Shown: one piece after another, positions 38,901 to 53,523 of the stretch
Layout: every line of letters starts with the position of its first letter
Position numbering within the stretch: position 1 is the first letter of the stretch
Assembly (NCBI GenBank): GCA_903813345.2
Contig: CAIIXF020000010.1
Span: forward strand, 27,554,425 to 27,618,424
Length of the DNA stretch: 64,000 nt
Source of the DNA: Owenia fusiformis
Lineage: Eukaryota; Annelida; Polychaeta; Sabellida; Oweniidae
Reading direction: 5' to 3'
Notes under the pieces: generated by a model
Told to the model about the DNA's origin: nothing
Databases searched by the model: none
Seen by the model: only the letters and a program-made list of their open reading frames with translations
Translations under genes and position numbers: made by a program

Positions 38901-41900
38901 TGATTATCTGTCATTTTCACTTCTGATTTATCTTCTCTAAGGTAGGTTAGTTCATGTTATTTTATTCTGATTATGTCTTGATTAGATTTGGTGCAAAGCT
39001 TCGACTAGGCCCCTAAACGGGCGGGGTTTAGTCTCCAACTGGTTCAAGCGCTCAGTAAAAAGGGTTTTAAGAGATCACAGATCCCAGAATTTCACCGGAC
39101 ACTGCATAATGCGCGCGTACGGGATACAGGTTAATTGCGCAGAGCATTTACAATATAGATTTTGCAGGCAACTTTTCCCCGGGGTTATATCCAGGCTTAT
39201 ATCATATGTTTGCACGGGAAATACACCTGAAATCTCCCGAGAAAGGTTATGATTAGAAAAAGTTTTAAACTTTTTGGAAAAACGTCTCTATATTTGACAA
39301 AACATGTGGTTAAAAGGGGATGTAAAGCTACAAACAAATAAGTTGAGTGAGAGGAATTACTACAAGTTTCGAGATCATGCCATACTCGTACGAATGGCAA
39401 GTATTTTGAAATTATTTCTCGTATTTGACAAATTACGAGTATACGAGTGGGGATCTGAACCTCTGCTGATATCCTAATGTGCCAGAAAAAACCTGTGATG
39501 AATAAGAACATTTGAAAATCACTCATAAATCTGTTCATATTTATGTATCCAATGTGGATAAGTTCAATATGATGGAGCATGTTCTTGGTGTATAAATTAT
39601 GAAAATATGCAATATAACACTTAATCTTACTGTCACTAATTAAAAAATGTAATCTCAGACAGTTCATATACAATCATAATACATATATGTATTCAATATC
39701 ATGTTTCGGAGGCCTTTCAGATAAAATATCATTCTGGGTGCAATGCACTCTACTAATAAGGCTAAATACATGTAAAGTTTATTATATGTTTAACATCTTG
39801 TTGAGGTGCCAAATATTCCAATTTATTTTTAAGAAATAGGAGAGTGAAAGATGAAAAAAACAGAAATTAAAGAAAGCATTTATACATGATTATATTTCCA
39901 GTGTATTCTATGATTTTAGAAATTGTGAGTTGAGGAAGATCTTAAATGGTTGTGACTGGTATAACTAACAGAATACACACTGTCATTAAAAAATTAGAAA
40001 ATATTCTGCTGTCCATGTTGTCATTGATCTCCTTTAATAAGCCCTATGCAGCATGCTTTGTGTCATTTAAAATTTCCAAAACGGACAAGTCATACAACCA
40101 AAAAATTAAGAAAATCATACTATTTTACAAGAAATGTTACAATGGTTTAACTAAGCAAAAGTCTTGATATAGTTACAGTATATGTTGATATTCCCAAAAA
40201 TCTGATATTTCACATGCAATATCCCAGATGCGAGTAGACATAATCTTGATTTATGTCATTAAAAATTCACAATTCAGTAATTACATTTACATTTTAAAAT
40301 GTGGTTTTGAAAATTTAATTTTCTTTGAAAATGTGACTTCTAGGTCGGGGAGATTCCCCATAGACCCCATGTTGTAAAACCACAAAAAGTGAAATATCTT
40401 TTCTTGTGTTGGGCAGATAATATTTTCTTTTACTGGACATATTTTAATTTGTATAACTATCACATGTATGAGGGTAATCTGAAAAGTGAACCACTAAAAC
40501 TGATGCATATTCAAGTTTAAGGGAATTTTGTAATACCCTGCCATGTTAATTCCCCCGAATCAGCCACCTGATGGTGGAGCTGGTAAATACTTACTCGCAT
40601 CTGAGTAATTGTGCATTTGCAAAACATAGAATGTATTTTCTGTGGCCTTCAGGTCAATGCTTGATAATTGCCTAATAGTGTTTTTGCACTTAAATGGATC
40701 CCATATAATTAACACATCTGCTGTCCTTATTCCAGGAAACCTGAATATTGACTTTTCTAGGTGACTTTTTATGTAGTATCGTTAAATTGTGTATATTTTC
40801 CCAATATAACCCTGCATTTTGTTGACAGGGAGGCATGTTTATGCTTCAACTGATGGACAACTACTCAGGAACGTACTCAGTGCTGATCTTGGGGTTCACA
40901 GAAACAGTTGTACTTGTCTATGTCTATGGTGAGTACATATACCCTGTATAGTCATACTTCTTTATGAATTATACAACACATTATTAATAATATGTTATTC
41001 TGGTCCTGAATCAAAAGAAATCAGTGACATCTTGAGAGGAAACATTTTCATCAAAGAACAAATACAATTTCATTGATGTCATTTTAACTATCAAGTAACC
41101 TCCATCAATGCTCCATTTTGGATACAGTGTATAACCCTTGGCAAATACGATATATCTACCATCAGTCCTATGAGCCGGCCTCAGGTAGATATATTGTATT
41201 TCCCTCAAAACACTGTTCCACAACTGGATGACTCTAACTGCAGTTAGCTTCATTCAAGATGGTTGCCGAGATCATTTCGTTTTCGATAAACCTCCGATTT
41301 CGGCTAAAATAAGTTGAATCTGGATTCCAAATGTTTCGCCATGCAAATTAATAAAGCTACGATGGTAAATAACCACAAATAAATGCTCAAACAACCGCGA
41401 TATTGGAGAATGTTAAAGAAAACGGCTTCACTTAGAATGACTCTAACTGAAGTTGATGATGACGTCATGATGGCGTAGATCATCAACTTCAGTTAGAGTC
41501 ATTCTAAGTGAAGTAGTTTTCTTTAAAATTCTCTAATATTATGGGTGTTAGAGCATTCATTTGTGGTTGAATACAATCATAGTTTTATTAATTTGCATGG
41601 CGAAACTTTTGGAATCAAGATTCAACTTAGTTTAGCTGAAATCGGAGGTTTATCGAAAACGAAAGAATCTCGGCAACCATCTTGAATGAAGCTAACTGCA
41701 GTTAGAGTCATCCAGTTGTGGAACAGTGTCAAAATATATCCTGTATCCAAAAATCTCCCATTAAAGACCCCTCATATATTACTGTATAAGTGGTATTTAA
41801 TCTGAGTGGTTAATTTGCCAAAATGTTCGAATTTTATCATTTCCCTAATTTTAATTTTCCAAACAACAAGAATCTTCCCATTGGATAACATTATGAAGAT

Positions 41901-44900
41901 ACTATTTCTGACATTTAATTTTCCAAACCTGGCAAAAATTAGGCAATAGGCAAATTGAATGACTTAATGCAGTATATCGGGTCAACAATTCTTCTGAGGG
42001 ACCAAAGGAAATATCATATTTACCAAGGACCCATACTTAATCCCAAATAGTAAATAGTACTAAGCTATTTTAAGATAAATTCAATTTGTTGAACCAGTTC
42101 TGGCTATTAATGAATATGTTTGTATCCTCACTTTCAAGTTATAACACAAAATTGAATATACATGTAAGACAAATTAATCCTTCATATATACCTATTAATA
42201 CAGTAACTTTTATAGAAAACCTACGATGGTTGTTACACTAATCTGTCATTAAATAGTCCTGTACAAGTATAATGACAGCATATGGTTGTTATTTGAGAAG
42301 AATGGTGTCAATGTACATTTTTCAGTGCCTGGAGTTCCTAGAAATAATTAAGAACATGTATAATCTACAGTATTAGACTACAGGTTGGTCCCAAAAAATT
42401 GGAACATTTGTTAATTTGAACACAAAACCTTTATTTTTCCTCAAAATATGGCTCAAATTTTGCAGCCATTGCTTGTTGGAGTTCTGCAATTGCAGTAGGG
42501 TTATTTTCATACATATTATCCTTTAAATAACCCCATATATAGAAGTCAGGAGCATTGAGATCAAGACTGTGGGATGACCATGGGTTCTCTGTCCTAGGAG
42601 AGATAATCTTCTCATAGAAATGACTAGTGAGCCAGGCTATGCTATCATTAGAAGTGTGAGGAGTAGGTCCATCCTTCTAGAACCACTGTTCTTGTCTATT
42701 GAAGCCTCTATGTCACTCTAGAACTGCCTAGAACTTCCTGGGAACGCCAATATTGTGCTGTGTGTTAACAGTAACAGTGTTGCCATTATCAACCTCAAAC
42801 CAAAAGGGGCTGATGATTTCATGTTTGGAAATTGGCAGCCCAAGCTGTGCATTTAACAGAATGAAGGGGCCTTTGAAGCACTTCATCTGGAATTTGTGAT
42901 CCCAGAACACATTATTTCTTGAGTTTACATGTTCAGAAAGAAGGGAATGTGATTCATCCGAAAACTTAACACTTGAAATGGACGACACTTGGAGCATATT
43001 TTGGAACGACCATAACTCTATCAATATAAGACTATGATTATTGGAACTTTGCCAGAGGATCCCACATTGAATGAAGTCCTTGTGTGCCAAATTTCAGAGC
43101 AATTAACCTCCGTTTAAGAAAAATATTGAAGAAATGGAGGGTTGCATTTTTTTGGGTCATCCTGTATATCATTCATTAATCCTTTCTCAAATTAACTATT
43201 GCAATATTATTTGGGGTCATGTAAAAATGAACATACAATACATCTTATTCAAAAGAAATGTGTCAGATTAATTACAAATTCACATTTTAGAGAGCACACT
43301 GCCCCTTTATTCAAAAGAGAAAACATTTTGACAATTTTTGATATTTATCATTTAAATGTTGCTACATTTGTATAAAGGAAATCAGCAAAAACTGATAATC
43401 ACTTTTTTATTGTTGGCCATTTTGGATTTTCCCATCCTAAAATCTTGTCTGTAAGTCTTGTCTACGCGTTTTCAGGTGAACCGTTTGGTAGATCAATTTC
43501 AAATTTTCAGGGGTGATTATTAGTATGAAAATCTTGCCTGTAAAGTCTTGTTTACGCGTTTTCAGGTGAACCATTTAGTAGATCAATTTCAAATTTTCAG
43601 GGATGATTCTTAGTATGAAAATCTAGATCTAATTAGTTTTTTGGCATTCTGGATAAATGTCAAGGCAGCCATTTTGGATTTTCTGTCCTAAAATCTTGTC
43701 TGTAAAGTCTTGTTGACATGTTTTCTGGTTAACTGTTTGACGGATCAATTTCAAATTTTCAGGGGTGGTTCTGGTATGAAAATCCAGAACTGACTAATTT
43801 TTGGCATTCTGGGTAAATTTTAATGTGGCCATTTTTGATTTTCCTTCCTAAACTTGTGTCGGTAAAGTCTTGTCTACCCATTTTCAGGATAACCATTTGA
43901 CGGGATCACCCATTGTCATCAGCTTGACGGGTGGTGGGTGGCGTCTCACTTTCTTGTCATCATGATTCCAGAAAAACCAATTGACAGATTTACTTCAAAT
44001 TTTTACACATGTCACATGGTAAGAAGTTCTAGATGTGATTAACTTTTTGGCAGCCATCTTGCATTCTGGTGGCCATTTTGAAAGTTTTTAGATAAATCTT
44101 GTCATCACTATTCCAGGAAAACCACTTCGAATCATGGATTTACTTCAAATTTTTACACATTTCACATGGTAAGAAGTTCTGAAACTGCCTAACTTTTTGG
44201 CGGCCATCTTGCTTCCTGGGTTAATGAACTAATGAGCTAATGAACATTTTTGTGGTCATCTTGCTTTCTGACTCAACAAGCCCACACTGCTATGTTTTAG
44301 GTACGATATTGTTCACCCTGTGCCTTGTTCATGTTTTTTTTATTGAAATAACATGAACACTGTATGATAATCAAAGTGTAGTATTTATGTTCCATATTTT
44401 CAGGTTATGAGAATTTCAGTCATGATATTGAATTAATGCTGAGCAAGCCACTTCATCCACTATGGAAATGGATGTGGAAATACATTACGCCTCCCGTTTT
44501 AGTAGTGAGTAGAATTGTCTGTCACATGTCAGGCACATGTGTCTCAATAATTCATCTTTCACTATATCTTTGTTTAATTTAGCTTTTAATTTGGCAATTT
44601 TAAAGAATATTTGGTAATACATGTACTTGAAAATTCCCTCTTATAAATTACTAATATTATGACTTACAACCACATGTTTTCAATTTTTAGGGAATAATGA
44701 CGTTTACATGGATCGACTTCAAACCTTCAAACTATGATGATTACAAATTTCCGGTGTGGGCTGATATTCTCGGTTGGTTGATGTCACTGTCAACTATACT
44801 TCCTATACCTATGTTTGCCATCTATAAGGTGTACACCCTTGACATTAAAATGTCAATATGGGAGGTATGTAAATACTATTTTCTCATTTTCAGACCATCA

Positions 44901-47900
44901 ACCTTTTCATTTAGGCCTAAAAATGGGGCATTCTAGCCCCAGTTTAAAGAGAGCACTAATTTAAGAAAATTGCCCCAGTGTCAGTGTAATTTAAGCCATT
45001 TGTGTATATGGTCCATTTGACTTAAACTCTGAGAAAATTAGTCTAGGGTTACCTTTCCAAGAATTATAAGATTGCTTTGATGAATTATTTCCATGTTTTA
45101 TAATTTCCAATTAGGGCTCGGCCCGGCTGTAAAACTCACAATCAAAAATTGTTTTGGACAAGATACATCTGAATCTTCATCACCAAACTTTAAAGGGTGA
45201 CGCATATTGTATAGCAAATCGAACGCTCGTTTCTGGTTTTGCCACCATCCATCCTTCCATCCATCAATCCATCCATCCATCCCACCCTATCCATCCATCC
45301 AATTTGTTCATTGCCAGTAGCCACTCATCTATACCGTACCTCCTTTGGAACTTAGTGGATGACGTCTGGAACCCTGCGTTTTGAAGATGTCAATCCCTCC
45401 ATTTGTTCATTGCCACTCATCTATACCGTACTTCCTTGGAACTTAGTGGATGACGTCTGGAACCCTGCGTTTTGAAGATGTCATTCCCTCCATTTGTTCA
45501 TTGCCACTCATCTATACCGTACTTCCTTTGGAACTTAGTGGATGACTTCTAGAACCCTGCATTTTGAAGATGTCAATCCTTCCATTTGTTCAATGCCACT
45601 CATCTATACCGTACCTCCTTTGGAACTTAGGGGATGACGTCTGGAACCCTGCGTTTTTAAGATGTCAATCCCTCCATTTGTTCATTGTCACTCATCTATA
45701 CCGTACTTCCTTTGGAACTTAGTGGATGACGTCTGGAACCCTACGTTTTGAAGATGTCAATCCCTCCATTTGTTCATTGCCACTCATCTATACCGTACCT
45801 CCTTTGGAACTTAGTGGATGACGTCTGGAACCCTGCGTTCTGAAGATTTTTTTTGATTTTTTTTATTTTTATTATTATCTTTTTTTATGTACAAACATGT
45901 ATATACTGTATTTATCTTACTTAGAATATGATTACAAGATTTAATCAATTCAATGCTGTACATGTACAGTAAAACCTGTATATTATATATTAAGTAGAAC
46001 ACCATTTGTACCTTTCAAAGATGTTCAACTTGGGAGGTGTCCAACTAATAGTGGTTCATTTAGCATTAAGTCAATTGGTCATTTTCATCAATTGGACTCT
46101 GAAAATGTTCAACTTATGGAAGTGTTCCACTTTGCAGGTTCTACTGTACATTGAAATAATAATTGGTGATCATTTTTTTTTTTTTTTTTTAATTATTTAT
46201 TAAACATACAATATTTAGCATACAGTTCATTTTACATACAATTTTCTTACATATAGTTCATTTTCATATAACATTTCTAGGTTTGCATAGTTGCCGTATT
46301 TATATTTGCTAATACAATTTTTGGCTATCAAAACCAAATTGTTCATAACATCATTTGCCGTTCCAAACAGTATATCCCTTGTTGACAAACGTAATATTTT
46401 GTTCTGATTTACATTGAACTTGTCTTGTACAACTTTCCATAATCCTTTAACCATTTTACAATTGACAAAGAAGTGTTCATATGTGTCTTTTATAGTTATA
46501 CAATATTTACAGTTTTCATTTTCCGAAATTTTCATTTTGTATAATAACATGTTTGTAGGGTAAATTTTGTGTAAGACTTTATATTGCAATGTTTTGAGTC
46601 TCGGCTCTCTGATGTTTGAAAATTTATACCATATAGTTTTCCAACTCAAATTTTGATAAATCTGGTTCCATTTTTCTTCTACTTTGGGAATCACTAATTC
46701 TTTTGCCAAAATCATATTTCTAAAATGTTTTGCTGTGGTATCTTTGACAAACATTTTATTATATTTGAATGATATTTCTTTGTCTTGAATATCAACATTG
46801 GTATTCAAAAGTGCATTCTTGACTACATTGTACTGTAGTAAGATTGCAGCAGTTTGTCCAACAATCTGTACAATTTCATCATACCTTTTCATATTACCAT
46901 CCTGATTAAATAAATCTCCTACCCTTACAATTACAACGTTCTGAAGATGTCGATCTCTCCATTTGTTCATTCCACTATCCCTCTTTTGGGGGTTGGTCTG
47001 TCAGTCTAAATAGTAAAATGATAAAAAAGGAAAAAAGTGTGCCTTCAGGCTTCAGTTGTTAAAAATGGTTCCATGTTTTGAAAAGGTGAGCCCAAATCTA
47101 TTTTCCAAAAAATCAGAATCAGAAATATTTTGCCATGGGTGTCAACATAATAATAATTATAGCCTTATTAATGAGTGACAATTTACGAGTGACAAAGGTA
47201 TGTAGTAAAAGTGTGAACAGTGAATATCTCTTAATTGACAGTAAGAATCACACATTCCTAATCAGCGCATATATAAAAACATGTAGACACGAAGCGAGAT
47301 TATTAGAAGGCAGTTACAGCGAGAGGCAGACTCTGATTTTAATTTCAAAATTAGATGCATTTGATCCGTATTGCTGTAAGTTAAAGAGAGATGCTCAGCT
47401 CAGGTAAGTTCACCTTTTATTTATATTTTTTATATAAATATATATATTTCTATTCATTCATTATTTTATTTTATGATGATTATGATTAAAAAAATTATAT
47501 CAATGTCAATATGTTTATAGGTTTAAAGATGGGGAAAGGGGGTATTAGACATTATTTCTTTTCACGTTAGATCATGGGTTTGGGATACATGGGGTTTGTT
47601 TTTCTTGACTGGTATGCATTTAGAGTTTGCTTTTTCTTGCATTCCATTACTTACTTCTTCCATTACAACTTTTGGTCCTTTCACCTTGGCACTCGTGCTT
47701 AGATATTTAAATTTTGTTGTGAAATCCAACAATTTAATGATGGCATGTTGTCAATTAAAATCAGCATATCCTGTTTGTCGGGGCAACTAGCTGACTTGTC
47801 TGTTGAATGACAGAAGGAGTTTTAAACAAAAAATCTATCAAAAGTGCATGGCTCAGGGGTACCAATCCTGAATCCCTGTCCATGTTTCTGAGTTTTTTTT

Positions 47901-50900
47901 AAATGTTTTTTATTAGTTCTTTAATAATTAAAATCATATAAACATACATACATAATAGTGATGTTGTATGGTTTATCATAAGCTAACAATTTTAAAATGG
48001 CATATTGTTATATTGTTAATCTTATGGAGTTTTAATTCAAATTAATACCGTGTTAGACAGTTTGATGTTGAAATAATTAGTATTTTCTTACAAGTTCAGA
48101 CATGTTACCTCCAATAACTTAACAAATACTCTTTAGAATGACTTCAATATTTTTTCAAAATCATCTACTAGTTTTCAGAAGTTCAAATCAGACTTAATAT
48201 TTCGGATTTGACCCTCAATGACATTTTCAAGGTAAAAAAAGATCAAAAAGGTCTTTTTTAATTTGATTCAAATTGACCAATTTTTTTTAATCAAAATCAT
48301 ATACAAGTTCTCAAAAGTTTAAATCTTACTATAGATTTGACCTTCACTGACCTTCTCAAGGTCAAAAAGTTATTTTTTCAACTTGCTTCAAATTAACCAA
48401 TTTTCTTTAAAATCATCTACAAGTTCTCAGAAGTTCAAACCTGACTTGATTTGAGATTTCACCTTCAATGACCAATTGTTTTCATCTACAAGTTCTCAGA
48501 AATTCAAATCTTACTTAAAATTGAACTCTTAATATTGTGAGCAACTAGGTGGTGACATTTTGTCATATTAATGCCTTGTTTCTTAACATGCTTTTAAAAA
48601 AGCTCCTCTGAGTGTCAGGTAGCCCATGAGTTTATTTGTATTCAAAATGAAATAGATAAACAGTGTTCCTGTTCTAACTGGACTTAATCATGGCTCTTCT
48701 ACCATCAATTATACGAGCCAAATAAAACTGCAACCATTGTCTTTTCAGATCATGGACTGTCCCTGTACCAACCACATATTTCAAATGTACTGATATTATT
48801 TCTATCAATACAATAGAAAACGATGTAAGTAATTTCCTGATCAGAGTCAATATTGCAATGCTTATTGTAATGGTTTAAATGGTATAAAAGTGAAATTAAA
48901 ATCAAATGAAACAGCCTAATATTATGCATTTATAAGTGCCATTTGTGCAGTCTAAAGTTGTTGCTATTATTGTGGAATTGTCAGAGATGAGATATGCAGA
49001 TTTGTAAGGGATTAAACACAGTATTTGGATTTAGAAAGGAGAAAGATCAATAAATAAAATATAATTTTATAGTTGTTAAATATAGTTCTTATTGTAGTCA
49101 TTTAGAATCCAAATATAAATGGTTAATTAACATATTGAGATTGATGAAGAGTATCCAATTTGCAGTTAGAATACAGCGAGAATACACTTAAAGATTTATA
49201 TAACTACAAGTGCATGTACCAATACATCTGATATTTCAGGAGGTGTAGGAAAAATAACATAGATGCTGAAAACAATGAGAAAGCACTTATACTGCAAACG
49301 TCTTTAAAGTTGGTAAGAAGTTGTGTTGACTAGGGTTCCGAGGGTAAACCAAAACCGCAGTGTTGCATGGTTCTTAGGGCTCAGTTGGTATGTTTGGTTT
49401 GAAACTGTATGGTTTGCTTTTTAGTATATTAATTCTTCGCTAAATTGAAATGAAAAATGAATAGCGACAGTGAAAGAACTCAGCATTAGTGAAGTCCTAT
49501 AAAGGTCAATGTTGGGGCTATTTTGGCTTTACAATGATAGATGATGTTCCGATCCCATATACGTTGAGTTGCAGGTTGTGCAAAGTTGGTCTGATACTTG
49601 AAAAAATGGCTAGATGAAGTGTCAGTTTGATTTTTTTCATTAAAGTGCAATAAGAACTGAAAAACAACTGAAATGAAACCGAAAAAATAAAAACCCTGAA
49701 TGCAACCAAATTGAACTGAAAAATTTTGGAGTTGACACATACTATACAGATTTCAAAGAAACAGATACAAATCTTTTGATTTTTAGAGGTTTAATTGTTT
49801 GAGCATAAAAATTACTACAGATCCCATTTTGATTTTGAAATGAAAGCGAAAAAATAAAAACCCTGAATGCAACCAAATTGAACTGAAAATCATGAAACCG
49901 TCTGAGCCCTAATGTTGACACATACTATACAGATTTCGTAGAAACAGATACAAATCTTTTGATTTTTAGAGGTTTAATTGTTTGAGCAAAAAAGTGACTA
50001 CAGATTATAAGATGCCATTTTGAATGTATGACAATAAACTAGATGCGAGTAGAAATAATCTTGATTTACGTCATTAAATATTCAAAATTCAGTCAAAGTG
50101 ATGTCATATTTGAAATCTACATGTAAAAGTACATCTAGAAATATGGTTTCGAAATTTTTTTATCAACTTTGAAAATTTAATTTATTTTGAAAATGTGATT
50201 TCTAGTTCGGGTTGAATCCCCATAGACCCCATGTTACAAAGTCACAAAAAGTGAAATATCTTTTCTTGTAATCGACAAATATCATTTTCCTTTACTGGAC
50301 ATTTTTTAATTAGCATAACTATTAGATACATGAGGGTTATATGAAAATTGAACCACCAATACAGATGTAATTTAAGTTAAAGGGAACTTTCTACCATACC
50401 CGCCATGCTATCTGACCCGAACGAGCCACCTGGTGGTGAAATTGGTAACTACCTACTCGCATCTGCGTTATTCTCATCCCAGTCTAATGATGTGTGTCTC
50501 AAATTGTAAAAGCAAATTGTTGTTATTGGCATTAGAGGTATATGGAGAAATCTCATGGCATTGGTGAACATTCTGCGATTAAAAAAACTAAAATGCTGTT
50601 ATTCTGTTCCAACTGTGCAGACGATCATGTGTCAATCCTTAAATATATTTTGATCTTTTCATTTTAATACTGTCAGCCAACATTCGGTATTTTCCCACTT
50701 TATACACATTCATGTTGTCTCTTAACTCCGGGTTCAAAGATGGGCATGCTTGAGCGTCGGGCCCATACCAGACCGTAGGGGTAATATGAGAGCCCAGCGC
50801 TCCACACCCCGACTCTCCCAGATTGTAGACAGAATTGCCTCCATCTCACTATCACTTGTGTTTCTGACTCTACCCAATCTTGTTGTACAATATTCACATT

Positions 50901-53489
50901 GGTTACAACATTATAGAAAAAGGGTTATTATTCTTGTAATGTCATTCTACAATCTGTAGCAATTTTATAATAATTAATCTCATCCCTTAAAATCGGTGCA
51001 TGTGTTTTTTAGACTTCCTTTACACTTTCTAATGGCTACAGTATTACAAATGCATTAAACATCAAGTTACATAATGTATATTCAAAGATATCCATGGTTT
51101 ATATCCATGATGAAAAAGTTTAGGAAATGCCTTGTGATGGATAATAAATTCCTGCAATAGCTCATACCATGTCCAATCATGAATTCATTATTGGGCTTCT
51201 TCCTCAACCTTTTCATCATGATGAATTATTGTTGATATTGTATACATTGTACAAGCATCATATATTATATTTTGACAAATAATCTAGTATCACACCTGAA
51301 TAGCCTGACTACGGTAAACTCAGATACCATTGTCACAAATGGCGAACATAACTGTCACTTCATGTCATGCTTACAGAATGTTTGATGGGATTTGTATGCA
51401 ATTTGGCTTAACTGTTATCTATGTAAATAATTTTTCTTTTTATTACATATAACTCCATTGCTTCATTTTTTGCCCTTCCTGTAGTCCAGTCAGCAATGTC
51501 TATTGATAGTTAGGTTACATAATTTATAACATAACTTTTTTATTTTCAGGTGATGAAAGAGATGTCTTAGACAAAGTAGATGGTACTAAGAAAATCTAAA
51601 AATGGGAACAGACACTATATCTGAATATTATGGTAGACTCAGTGTCATTTTAAGCACATACATAATCTTAATTCTGTTTGGTGCCATAAGTAATATATTA
51701 AATGCAATAGTTTGGAAACATCCTCTCATGGTAAGATCAAATTTTAACATGATTCTTTTTGCCCTGAGCATCACCGACTTTATGGCTGTTATCTGTAGAC
51801 TACCTGCCTTTCTGTTTGACCTCATTAGTCTCCATATAAAAATACCCCCTGTATCTCTAGACTGGAGCAAATATTATCATTATTCCCTCGTGTTGATTGA
51901 TTTTTTCTACACATGCTCATCATTTACCTTTGTCATTGCAATGCTGGTTAGATATGTTGGGTTGTGTCACCGTAGAAACTTCCAGTTTCTTCTCACCAAA
52001 CGTACCATCAAGGCTATTCTGTTCATCTGTTACACACTAGCATTCAGCTTGAATTTTCCCGAGATATTCATGAGTTTTAAGGTGGTTACAGTGACAAGTG
52101 GAAACCTAAGCTATCATACTGTTGCTGTAATTGACAGTGGTGTTCACTCTTTGTGGATTGCCAGAATTCTCATAGCTGGCACTATACCTTTTATAATCAA
52201 TACATACTGTATCATACGACTCATCATTGTTTTACAGCAGAATAAAGGTAGAATAAAGGCATTGTTCAGTAATGACCTAAATAGCATTACTAGAGCTAAT
52301 CGCTTGGCTGAGCAAGACTCTGCTACCAAGTCACTCCTGATCAATGTTTTTGCCTACATGATTCTTGTCATTCCTAATGATGTTTATGGTATTTATGCCT
52401 TTGCCACTGGAGACGACAACAACACAATTCGATCCATCTTGTGGGTTTTTCTTCTAGGAAACTTTTGTGCTAATTTTCTTATAAATGTTACTGTGCACAA
52501 AAAATTTAGAAAGTCTCTGAAAATCATATGTGGGATTCAATTAAATGCTATTCACCCACAAAGTAGTTCCAATGAAGAGAGACCTATTCCTTCTGGTTCA
52601 ACAAAGTTGAGATCCACAAACCCAATATCAGTTTTAAAAGTAGATACATCAGCCAATGCTGAGATATTGGAGGTCAATGTATGTGATTCTGATTATTGTC
52701 AGCCCAATGTATCAATGAGTGCTCCTAATACAAGATGTACATCTTCTCCCATCATAAATGTATCATTATCAGCCTAGTACAGTGTAAAATGCTCCTATTA
52801 CCAGATGTACATCATCTCCCATCATAAATGTATCATTATCAGCCTAGTACAGCGCTAAATGCTCCTAATACAAGATGTACATCATCTCCCATCATAAATG
52901 TATCATTTTCAGCCTAGTACAGCGCTAAATGCTCCTAATACAAGATGTACATCATCTCCCATCATAAATGTATCATTATCAGCCTAGTACAGCGCTAAAT
53001 GCTCCTAATACAAGATGTACATCATCTCCCATCATGAATGTATCATTATCAGCCTAGTACAGTGCTAAATGCTCCTATTACCAGATGTACATCATCTCTT
53101 ATCATAAATATATTGGATCGTTATCAGCCTAGTAGTGCAGCACTAAATGCTTCAAATTCAAGATGTACATAATCTCCCATCATAAATGTATCATTATCAG
53201 CCTAGTACAGTGCTAAATGCTCCTATTACCAGATGTACATCATCTCTTATCATAAATATATTGGATCGTTATCAGCCTAGTAGTGCAGCACAAAATGCTT
53301 CAAATTCAAGATGTACATAATCTCCCATCTTAAAGGTGCAACAATTAGTGCAAGGGGGCCATTCAACGATCATCGACCAGTGTCAAAATATATTTAAGTT
53401 TGGATATTTCATCAAGACTAACATATATTTTTATGTCCCCACCACATAGTGTGGGGCCATATTGTCGGCCTAGGCGCGTCCGTCCGTCA

Positions 53490-53523
<34 letters not shown>

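Noticed and set aside
39197-39673. 158-codon minus-strand open frame in SLC6 intron 12.
   Set aside because: No recognisable motif, no splice context, and a composition typical of AT-rich intron.
46937-46970. Apparent start codon and first 11 residues of the minus-strand retroelement frame.
   Set aside because: These bases belong to the flanking 92-bp array outside the target-site duplication, so they are not part of the element's protein.
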